Assembly: GCA_900548565.1 (NCBI GenBank)
Contig: URKV01000056.1
Coordinates: 1 to 11,188 of the forward strand
From: an uncultured Collinsella sp.
GTDB taxonomy: Bacteria > Actinomycetota > Coriobacteriia > Coriobacteriales > Coriobacteriaceae
Direction: 5' to 3'
DNA length: 11,188 bases
This document shows positions 1-4,587 of the stretch, one piece after another. The notes below the pieces were generated by a model. The model had not been told where the DNA came from, searched no databases, and worked only from the letters and a program-made list of their open reading frames with translations. The translations under genes were made by a program, and so were the position numbers. Within the stretch, counting starts at the first letter, position 1; each line of letters opens with the position of its first letter.

Positions 1-50
1 GATCTACACGCGTAAGATCGTCGGCAGCGTCAGATGTGTATAAGAGACAG
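1..50 (+). other. Illumina Nextera sequencing adapter (artefact)
   Basis: This stretch is not genomic. Bases 1-9 (GATCTACAC) are the end of the P5 adapter. Bases 10-17 (GCGTAAGA) are an 8-base i5 index, which I recall as Nextera index S517. Bases 18-31 (TCGTCGGCAGCGTC) are the Read-1 tail, and bases 32-50 are the 19-bp Tn5 mosaic end finishing in AGACAG. All parts are in the right order with the right spacing. Genomic sequence begins at base 51, at a tagmentation cut, so the contig end here is an assembly artefact and not a biological boundary. Confidence 0.98.
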
Positions 51-55
51 TTTGA

Positions 56-1051
56 TCAGCTTAGCCCGTTGATGGCTTCCTCGAGCTCCACCATGTAGGC
101 GACTATCTCATCGATGCTCGGGTAGCTGCCGAACAGCATCGGCCTCATCGAGGCGTAATCGGCCGCCAACTCGTCGAGCCTGCCCTTTGGAGGGGCGAGC
201 CTGAGCGTGCCGGGCCTCGCGTCGGCCAGCTTGGCCCACGGCGTGCGGTAGAACTTCTCTTTGAACCTGACGACCTGTTCGAGGAGGCCAGGCTGCGCTA
301 CGGCGCGGCCGAGCACGAACGAGTGGCCGAGGCGGTACATGTCGTAGTAATGGCGGGAGTAGCGCCTGGGCATAGCCTTGCCCTCGGGCCTGTTGGCCTC
401 CTGGTGCAGGATGGTGGCCTTCTCCCAGAACGTGCGCTCAGGGCTCGCGGTGCGCACCGTGGTCGACAGCTCGGGCCCGAACGGAACCACGTCCGCCGCG
501 TACGGGGTTATCGCCGCCTCCTCGGAGGGCGACCATGCCGCCATGGGTCCTATCTCCAGCTTGATGGTGTCGAGCGTGCCCGCCGACTCGTAGGAGCGCG
601 GGTAGTCGAAGTACACGGTCTCCTCCTCGGCCCCGCACCTGACGGACGCTTCGGTGCCGAGGGACTCGGAGAGCGTAGCCCTGAGCTTCGGGGCAAAGGC
701 GTCGGCCAGGAAGGCGTTCGTGCGCTCGATGCTGTCGGCCTTGAACCGCTCCTGCGCCGAGTTGCTGCGCGGCTCCCACGGTTCGTCCTCGCCGTAGCCC
801 AGGAGTCGCCAATCGAGTATGAGGTCGATGTCCTCCGAGAAGCGCTCGATGAGCCCGAAAGCCTTCGACAAGCTCGTGCCGCCCTTGAACACCATGGACT
901 CGGCGAAGCCGCTTCTGTGGAAAAGGTGGTCCAAGGTGTAGCACACCCAGAAGTCCTTCTCGACGACGGCCGGCGCAAGCGCCATCCTCTGCGCGGCGGC
1001 CTCGAAGACCAGTCTGCGCTCGCCGGTCGAGGCCCTAGCGATCCTGTCCAT
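56..1051 (-). CDS. abiEii: AbiEii-family nucleotidyltransferase toxin (type IV toxin-antitoxin system)
   Basis: 331-aa toxin of an AbiE-type system. Family members are DNA-polymerase-beta-like nucleotidyltransferases that modify an RNA target (tRNA in characterised homologues), stop growth and can abort phage infection. The motifs visible are the nucleotidyltransferase signature VFKGGTSLSK (54-63) followed by SEDIDL (72-77) with the metal-binding pair D74 and D76, then IKLEIG (163-168), ERTFWEKATIL (205-215) and the Arg/Tyr-rich RHYYDMYRL (233-241). The ATG at 1051 has a GGGAGG ribosome site six bases upstream and overlaps the antitoxin gene by 17 bases, a translational coupling usual for these pairs. 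The same frame stays open to about 1555, but that extension is only a shadow of the antitoxin gene. The stop lies five bases inside the genomic sequence, so the gene is complete by chance. Confidence 0.9.
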   Translation of the reverse strand: MDRIARASTGERRLVFEAAAQRMALAPAVVEKDFWVCYTLDHLFHRSGFAESMVFKGGTSLSKAFGLIERFSEDIDLILDWRLLGYGEDEPWEPRSNSAQERFKADSIERTNAFLADAFAPKLRATLSESLGTEASVRCGAEEETVYFDYPRSYESAGTLDTIKLEIGPMAAWSPSEEAAITPYAADVVPFGPELSTTVRTASPERTFWEKATILHQEANRPEGKAMPRRYSRHYYDMYRLGHSFVLGRAVAQPGLLEQVVRFKEKFYRTPWAKLADARPGTLRLAPPKGRLDELAADYASMRPMLFGSYPSIDEIVAYMVELEEAINGLS

Positions 1052-1652
1052 GCTTCGCCTCCCATATCTTCTTCGCGGCGTCGGCAACCCAGGATGTGAG
1101 CCCCGCCGACTCTTCCAGGAACGCGCCGGCCTGCTCCTCCGTGAGGTTGCGCGCGAGCGTTCCGATTTCCTCGTCGCCCACGTTCTCGCGTCCGAGCGCC
1201 TTGAGGGCCTGCACGATGGTGCAGGTGATCTGCGAGCAGTCGAGCAGGTCGCGGTTGGCGCGGTGCCGGAGCTCGATATCGTACGGCCCGTACTCGTAGC
1301 GCTTGTACGGACCGCTGCTGACGTAGACGAGCTTAGCGGGCACCTGCGTGTCGAGGCCCAACGCATTGAGCGCCGCGTCGCCAGACGGTGCGACGATCCA
1401 CTTGTTGGCACGGGCGACGGCGCGCACGACCTCGTCGGCGCTGGCCGGCACCTCGGTGCCCATGAGCGCGCTGCACTCCGGCACGTAGTAGACGCCGCGG
1501 ATGGCGCGGGCGATCCCTCCCTTTGCATGCAAGCGCCCGAGCGCGTTGGCAGCATTGCGTCGACCTGCGACGTCGGAGAAGTCGGCGGCTGTGAAGGCCT
1601 TGCCGGCGCCGAAGCTCTCTATGCGCTTAGCGATGGCCTCTGCTTCTGTCAT
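1035..1652 (-). CDS. abiEi: AbiEi-family antitoxin / DUF6088-like transcriptional regulator
   Basis: 205-aa antitoxin partner of the downstream AbiEii toxin. Residues about 1-58 form a winged-helix DNA-binding domain with the family pattern RRNAANALGRLHAKGGIARAxRGVYYVP (31-58). The remainder (about 65-200) is the AbiEi C-terminal region, including KWIVAPSGDAALNALGL (84-100). In this family the antitoxin represses its own operon by binding inverted repeats and counteracts the toxin without binding it tightly (type IV). An 11-bp inverted repeat lies directly upstream (1666-1699) and surrounds a probable -10 box, consistent with autoregulation. The ATG at 1652 has a strong AAAGGAGGAA ribosome site. 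The pair probably stabilises the mobile element or defends against phage. Confidence 0.85.
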   Translation of the reverse strand: MTEAEAIAKRIESFGAGKAFTAADFSDVAGRRNAANALGRLHAKGGIARAIRGVYYVPECSALMGTEVPASADEVVRAVARANKWIVAPSGDAALNALGLDTQVPAKLVYVSSGPYKRYEYGPYDIELRHRANRDLLDCSQITCTIVQALKALGRENVGDEEIGTLARNLTEEQAGAFLEESAGLTSWVADAAKKIWEAKHGQDR

Positions 1653-1665
1653 GGCGTTCCTCCTT

Positions 1666-1699
1666 TTTGATGAAAATAGTATATACCTTTTTCATCAAA
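1666..1699 (-). promoter_or_regulatory. Operator and promoter of the AbiE operon
   Basis: A perfect 11-bp inverted repeat, TTTGATGAAAA (1666-1676) and TTTTCATCAAA (1689-1699), is separated by 12 bases. The spacer holds TATACT on the minus strand (1678-1683), a good -10 hexamer. It would start transcription near 1671, about 20 bases ahead of the antitoxin ATG. No convincing -35 was seen. The left arm runs up to the ribosome site (GGAGG at 1659-1663). By analogy with AbiEi regulators, this is the likely autorepression site. Confidence 0.7.
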
Positions 1700-1808
1700 T
1701 TGCCTCTGATTGCCTTGGCCGCCCACGCATCGCGCCTGCGGTCCCTCGCCGCGCCGGCACGTGCGCGTGCGCCCGGAAGCGGCTGCGTCTCCCTATCGCG
1801 GCCCGGGA
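1700..1808. other. GC-rich intergenic gap between mobC-like gene and AbiE operon
   Basis: 109 bases without a supported gene. The sequence is very GC-rich, with short alternating CG stretches near 1760-1775. I see no terminator with a T-run and no tRNA. The frames open across it continue out of the neighbouring genes in shadow frames. Confidence 0.5.
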
Positions 1809-2189
1809 TTAGCACCGAGACATCCCGAAGAGATCGTCGCTGGGCCCCTTCTCGCGCTTTGCGCGCCTTCCGGGCGGCTGGGCCTCGCCGAGCCCGTTGA
1901 AGATCTCCATGACCAGGGCGAGCTGCCTTTGGAGGTCCGCATCGAGCTCGTCGGCGTCGCACACGGCGAGGAGCCGCTCCGCCAGTCCCTTCATGGAGTC
2001 GCGCAGCGCCCGTTGCGTCCGCGACGACGGCCTCACCGTTATCTCGGTCCCGGTCAGCCTCGCCATGATGTAGTCCTGCCTGCTCATGCCGCTCCAGGCG
2101 GCCATGTTGGCGATCAGCTCGTACTCCTCCGGGGTGCAGCGGAACGCCATCGTCTTGCTGCGCTTGCGGGCGCTGTTCTCGCACGGCAT
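1809..2189 (-). CDS. MobC-like ribbon-helix-helix protein (putative mobilisation accessory protein)
   Basis: 126-aa small basic protein. The N-terminal half, MAFRCTPEEYELIANMAAWSGMSRQDYIMARL (from residue 14), reads as a ribbon-helix-helix DNA-binding fold: a short beta strand, then two helices containing the pattern TPEEYELI...SRQDYI. This resembles MobC/relaxosome accessory proteins of plasmids and integrative elements. The rest is charged and probably helical, ending in a KREKGPSDDLFGMSRC tail. Its ATG follows the integrase stop codon by a single base (TAG-G-ATG), so it is co-transcribed and probably translationally coupled with the integrase. It could instead be an RHH regulator or recombination accessory factor. 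No relaxase gene is visible, so the mobilisation role is inferred from family resemblance and context. Confidence 0.6.
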   Translation of the reverse strand: MPCENSARKRSKTMAFRCTPEEYELIANMAAWSGMSRQDYIMARLTGTEITVRPSSRTQRALRDSMKGLAERLLAVCDADELDADLQRQLALVMEIFNGLGEAQPPGRRAKREKGPSDDLFGMSRC

Positions 2190-2190
2190 C

Positions 2191-3264
2191 CTATTCGCCC
2201 CTCAGCTCGGAGAGCGCGTCGGCGATCTGCGCGCGCTTGGCGGGGAAAAGGTGCGCGTAGCGGTATGTGATGTCGATGGCCTCGTGTCCCACGCGCTCGG
2301 CGATGTCGAGGGCGGAGAAGCCCATGTTGATGAGCAGGCTCACGTGGCTGTGGCGAAGGTCGTGGATGCGTATCCGCTTCACGCCCGACGCCTTGCAGCC
2401 GCGGTCCATCTCGTGCACGAGGAAGTGCTTCGTGAAGCCGAAGAGCCTCTCGTCGGGCGCGACGTCGTCGCGCATCTCGATGAACTCCGCCATCTCGTCG
2501 CGGAGGAACGCGGGCATCTTGATCGTGCGCACCGATTTGCGCGTCTTCGGCTTCGTGATCACGTCCTCGCCGCGCAGGCGCTGGTAGGACTTGTTTATGC
2601 GCAGCTCCGACGTCTCCATCAGGAAGTCCGAGGGCGTGAGCGCCATGAGCTCGCCGCAGCGTATGCCCATCCAGTAGAGCACCTCGAAAGCGTAGAAGGC
2701 GAGCGGTTTGTCGGAGATGGCCTCCGAGAAGCGGAGGTACTCGTCCTTGGTCCAGAACTGCATCTCGCCGGCCTCTTTGCTGCCCATCTTGTCCACCTTG
2801 TGGACGGGGTTCTTCTCCAGGCTGTAGTAGCGCTCGGCGTGGTTGAAGATGGCGTTTAGCTGGTTGTTGATGATCCTCAGGTAAGTGGGCTTGAAGCCGT
2901 CGCCGTCCGCCCTTGTTGATCCAGTGAGGGAGTTCTGCCACCTGACGATGTCGACGGGCCGTATGTCGCACATGCGCATGTCGCCGAAGAACGGCAGAAG
3001 CTTGCTCTGGATGATGTTCTCCTTGGTAAGCCAGGTGTGCTCGCGGACCCTCGGCCTCACCTCCGCCTCGTAGACCTTGCAGAAGTCGGCGAAGGTCATG
3101 TCCATGGCGTCGTCCTTGAGGGCCTTGAAGTTCTTCTCCCACAGGAGTGCCTCGAGCTCGGTCTGGAAACCTTTCTTCGTCTTGTGCCGCTTGGCCCCGC
3201 GCGCGTCGCGGTAGTAGAACTGCACGTAGAAGAGCCCCGTCTTCTTGTCCTTATAGGCTGGCAT
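2191..3264 (-). CDS. int: Tyrosine recombinase / integrase
   Basis: 357-aa site-specific recombinase that should insert and excise the surrounding element. Residues 1-50 look like an arm-type DNA-binding domain (YVQFYYRD...KRHKTKKGF). Residues about 57-150 form the SAM-like core-binding domain. The catalytic domain carries R202 (GIRCGEL), K240 (KPKTRKS), H301 and R304 (HDLRHSH), H327 (VGHE) and the nucleophile Y336 (TYRYAHL), so the active site is complete. The start chosen is the ATG at 3264, with GGAGG eight bases upstream and the typical MPAYKDKKTG opening; an ATG at 3291 lies inside the upstream xis-like gene. The reading frame overlaps that gene by 14 bases. Its position about 1.3 kb from the guaA 3' end suggests guaA is its target, though the actual crossover site is not proven. 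Confidence 0.93.
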   Translation of the reverse strand: MPAYKDKKTGLFYVQFYYRDARGAKRHKTKKGFQTELEALLWEKNFKALKDDAMDMTFADFCKVYEAEVRPRVREHTWLTKENIIQSKLLPFFGDMRMCDIRPVDIVRWQNSLTGSTRADGDGFKPTYLRIINNQLNAIFNHAERYYSLEKNPVHKVDKMGSKEAGEMQFWTKDEYLRFSEAISDKPLAFYAFEVLYWMGIRCGELMALTPSDFLMETSELRINKSYQRLRGEDVITKPKTRKSVRTIKMPAFLRDEMAEFIEMRDDVAPDERLFGFTKHFLVHEMDRGCKASGVKRIRIHDLRHSHVSLLINMGFSALDIAERVGHEAIDITYRYAHLFPAKRAQIADALSELRGE

Positions 3265-3466
3265 CGTCCACCTCCGGGAAGTAGCGGGCATCGAACAGGT
3301 CGCTGCGGACGCGTCCGCGAATCACCACGCGCCCGAGGGCCTCCTGCTCCTTGTTCATCTGCCGGATCACCTCGTAGGCGCTGCCTTTCTTGATTTTCAG
3401 GCGCTCCGCCACCTCGTCGGCGGTGAGCATGCTCGGCCTCGGCGTCCTCGCTACCGGCTGTTCCAT
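3251..3466 (-). CDS. Small helix-turn-helix protein, probable excisionase
   Basis: 71-aa protein, coupled to the integrase gene by a 14-base overlap. Residues about 13-60 form a MerR/excisionase-like winged HTH: MLTADEVAERLKIKKGSAYEVIRQMNKE with a wing VVIRGRVRSDLFDARYF. Small proteins of this fold directly upstream of int are normally excisionases (Xis/RDF) that bend DNA at the att site and drive excision. The ATG at 3466 has an AGGAGGT ribosome site six bases upstream. The promoter at 3514-3542 drives it and the downstream int and mobC-like genes. It could instead be only a transcriptional regulator of int; the family shows both roles. Confidence 0.75.
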   Translation of the reverse strand: MEQPVARTPRPSMLTADEVAERLKIKKGSAYEVIRQMNKEQEALGRVVIRGRVRSDLFDARYFPEVDDASL

Positions 3467-3485
3467 CTTGGACCTCCTATCTATC

Positions 3486-3501
3486 CGTACGTATCTGTAC
3501 G
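3486..3501. promoter_or_regulatory. Operator copy 1 (CGTAC-N6-GTACG)
   Basis: Perfect inverted repeat CGTAC-GTATCT-GTACG in the leader of the xis-int operon, downstream of its predicted start (about 3507) and upstream of the xis ribosome site (3473-3478). A repressor bound here would block early elongation or initiation. Confidence 0.75.
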
Positions 3502-3513
3502 CTGATATTCCCG

Positions 3514-3542
3514 AGAATAATCGTACGTATCCGTACTGTCAA
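3514..3542 (-). promoter_or_regulatory. Promoter of the xis-int-mobC operon
   Basis: On the minus strand there is a perfect -35 TTGACA (3537-3542), a 17-base spacer and a -10 TATTCT (3514-3519). This is a strong sigma-A-type promoter placed about 40 bases ahead of the xis ribosome site. Operator copy 2 (3522-3537) lies inside the spacer, so repressor and RNA polymerase should compete. Confidence 0.8.
3522..3537. promoter_or_regulatory. Operator copy 2 (CGTAC-N6-GTACT)
   Basis: CGTAC-GTATCC-GTACT matches copies 1 and 3 at nine of ten half-site bases. It sits between the -35 and -10 boxes of the leftward (xis-int) promoter, a classic repressing position. Confidence 0.75.
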
Positions 3543-3547
3543 TAGAA

Positions 3548-3576
3548 TTGCGTACAAACTCGTACGCTGATAGAAT
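3548..3576 (+). promoter_or_regulatory. Promoter of the XRE repressor gene
   Basis: TTGCGT (3548-3553), a 17-base spacer and TAGAAT (3571-3576) on the plus strand. The -10 box is good and the -35 box is weak. Operator copy 3 fills the spacer, so the repressor probably controls its own synthesis. This promoter is divergent from the xis promoter, and the two -35 boxes are only 5 bases apart. Confidence 0.65.
3551..3566. promoter_or_regulatory. Operator copy 3 (CGTAC-N6-GTACG)
   Basis: Perfect inverted repeat CGTAC-AAACTC-GTACG inside the spacer of the rightward (repressor) promoter. It shares the following bases GCTGATA with copy 1, which supports common ancestry of the two sites. Confidence 0.75.
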
Positions 3577-3605
3577 GGTCGCCGACGAAATCTACAGGAG
3601 GGCAC

Positions 3606-4019
3606 ATGGCGACAGGCGACAACATTCGGCGGCATCGCAAGGCGAAGGGCTTTACGCAGGCCCAGCTCGCCGATGCCGTAGGGCTTACCGAGGGTGCGAT
3701 CAGACACTACGAGAGCGGCATCCGCGCGGTTAAGCCCGAGCTGCTCGAGAAGATCGCGAAGGCGCTCGAGGTCTCCGAGGGCGCGCTCAAGGACTACGGC
3801 GTCGAGACGTCTCGAGACCTCATGGCCCTGCTGCTGCAGCTGGAGGAGGGCTACGGCCTCGTCCCCAGCGAGGACGGCATGGGCCTGGCGGTCGACCCCA
3901 AGGCGCCGCATGCCGCAAAGCTTGCGCAGTCGATCAAAACCTGGGCCGAAAAGCGTGCCGAACTCGAGCGCGGCGAACTCGACGAGGACGCTTACGCCGA
4001 CTGGAAAGCCTCTTTCTGA
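3606..4019 (+). CDS. XRE-family (Cro/CI-type) repressor of the integrative element
   Basis: 137-aa DNA-binding protein. Residues about 6-62 form a complete Cro/CI helix-turn-helix (NIRRHRKAKGFTQAQLADAVGLTEGAIRHYESG...KIAKALEV). Residues 63-137 are an acidic, mostly helical tail ending in DEDAYADWKASF, probably for oligomerisation; no protease or metal motif is present. The ATG at 3606 has AGGAGG at 3596-3601. It is transcribed away from xis-int, and three copies of one inverted repeat lie in the shared control region, so it is very probably the repressor that keeps the element integrated. No ImmA-like metalloprotease gene, which would cleave such a repressor, is seen nearby. Confidence 0.85.
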   Translation: MATGDNIRRHRKAKGFTQAQLADAVGLTEGAIRHYESGIRAVKPELLEKIAKALEVSEGALKDYGVETSRDLMALLLQLEEGYGLVPSEDGMGLAVDPKAPHAAKLAQSIKTWAEKRAELERGELDEDAYADWKASF

Positions 4020-4050
4020 CATCTTCCCAGGTGAATTGACGTTTCCTTGC

Positions 4051-4080
4051 GAACAGCCTCCGGTTCTCCGGAGGCTGTTC
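4051..4080 (+). terminator. Hairpin downstream of the XRE repressor gene
   Basis: Perfect 13-bp stem: GAACAGCCTCCGG (4051-4063), loop TTCT, CCGGAGGCTGTTC (4068-4080). It starts 31 bases after the repressor stop codon. No T-run follows on either strand, so it is a weak or Rho-assisted terminator at best. Its right arm and the TTATTCCC three bases further on resemble the guaA terminator region at 4464-4481. Confidence 0.55.
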
Positions 4081-4330
4081 CATTATTCCCGTATGAAATC
4101 GGCACCCCGGAAGCCCCGTTCGAGGAATAATTGCGCGCCAAAATACAGCAAGATACACGGCGTTATTCGGCGGCATTCGGGGTTGTCGAAACTGCGGAAA
4201 CCGATTTCCGCGTTTCTTTATTCCCGTTTGTTGACCTGGGTAAATACAAGCGAAAAGGGTTTGAATCCGCCACGCAGTTTCAACTCAGTTTCACCCGCTC
4301 GAAATCGCCCCTCGGAGGATCCGAATTGTG

Positions 4331-4411
4331 AATTATTCCCGCAGGGCCCAATTATTCCCGTACCGCCGAGTACTCCGCCGTACCGCCCAGTAGGGGTATG
4401 CGGGAATAATT
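4331..4411. repeat. AATTATTCCCG repeats: two direct copies and one inverted copy
   Basis: The 11-mer AATTATTCCCG occurs at 4331-4341 and 4350-4360, and its exact reverse complement CGGGAATAATT at 4401-4411. The second and third copies bracket the GTAC array. The 11-mer contains the last bases of guaA (TTATTCCC). Likely integrase or accessory-factor binding sites. Confidence 0.7.
4359..4394. promoter_or_regulatory. Operator-like GTAC array with 10-bp phasing
   Basis: GTAC occurs at 4360, 4370 and 4380, with GTAG at 4390, exactly one helical turn apart. Bases 4359-4374 read CGTAC-CGCCGA-GTACT, matching the CGTAC-N6-GTAC operator of the xis/repressor switch; 4379-4394 (CGTAC-CGCCCA-GTAGG) is a weaker match. 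The two also form a 20-bp-period direct repeat, TACCGCC(G/C)AGTA. This suggests that the repressor or the excisionase also binds the attachment region. Confidence 0.55.
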
Positions 4412-4436
4412 GATTCGTTTTCCCAGGTAGGCATGC

Positions 4437-4472
4437 AAAAAGAAAGCCTCCGAACCAGAAGGTCCGGAGGCT
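4437..4472 (-). terminator. Intrinsic terminator facing guaA
   Basis: On the minus strand there is a 12-bp stem AGCCTCCGGACC / GGTTCGGAGGCT (one G-U pair) with loop TTCT, followed by a T-rich run TTTCTTTTT (4437-4445). It is oriented to stop transcription coming from guaA, whose stop codon lies about 105 bases upstream. It directly abuts the second copy of the guaA-end sequence (4473-4484), so it was probably immediately downstream of guaA before an insertion separated them. Confidence 0.8.
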
Positions 4473-4587
4473 GTTATTCCCACTATTTCGCTGGTGGCTT
4501 TGCCCTGCGGCGATGCCGAAACAGTATCAGGCGGTATTCGGCAGCACCAAAACGCGAGTTCAGAAGCCTGTTCCCGTTATTCCCACT
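4473..4587. repeat. 12-bp direct repeat of the guaA 3' end flanking a short insert
   Basis: GTTATTCCCACT is found at 4473-4484 and at 4576-4587, 103 bases apart. The second copy is the last three codons region, stop and next base of guaA (AGTGGGAATAAC on the coding strand). This is the pattern left when a tyrosine recombinase inserts DNA at a gene end and duplicates the core. The enclosed segment has no gene. It contains an inverted repeat TGCCGAA (4514-4520) / TTCGGCA (4537-4543). Confidence 0.65.

Larger units (their letters stand above)
4020..4576. other. Gene-free attachment/junction region between the element and guaA
   Basis: 557 bases with no supported gene but many repeats. The octamer TTATTCCC, identical to the guaA end on this strand, starts at 4083, 4218, 4333, 4352, 4474 and 4577 and is inverted at 4402-4409. 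The region also holds two hairpins (4051-4080 and 4445-4472), a 10-bp-phased GTAC array (4359-4394), and a 17-bp motif repeated at 4159-4175 and 4530-4546. This architecture is what an attachment region of a tyrosine-integrase element would show. I cannot tell which octamer is the active crossover core. Confidence 0.6.

Noticed and set aside
1..50. Mobile-element terminal repeat at the left edge
   Set aside because: The bases are a commercial sequencing adapter containing the Tn5 mosaic end, not a natural transposon end.
323..1099. Long plus-strand open frame of 258 codons opposite the AbiE toxin
   Set aside because: It is antisense to a gene with intact family motifs and reads as low-complexity Arg/Gly/Leu sequence typical of GC-rich shadow frames.
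1052..1555. N-terminal extension of the toxin frame to 499 residues
   Set aside because: The extra part is a Ser/Arg/Thr-rich shadow of the antitoxin gene. The ATG at 1051 has a ribosome site and gives the normal family N-terminus.
3265..3291. Earlier ATG for the integrase (MPATSRRWT...)
   Set aside because: It lies deeper inside the xis-like gene; the ATG at 3264 has GGAGG at proper spacing and the usual integrase opening.
4131..4331. Short plus-strand frame (66 codons) in the junction region
   Set aside because: No ribosome site and no recognisable protein pattern; the sequence is explained by repeats.
4359..4394. CRISPR-like or iteron-like array from the 20-bp direct repeat
   Set aside because: There are only two copies, no spacers of constant length beyond one unit and no cas or rep genes. 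A regulator or recombinase binding array explains it better.
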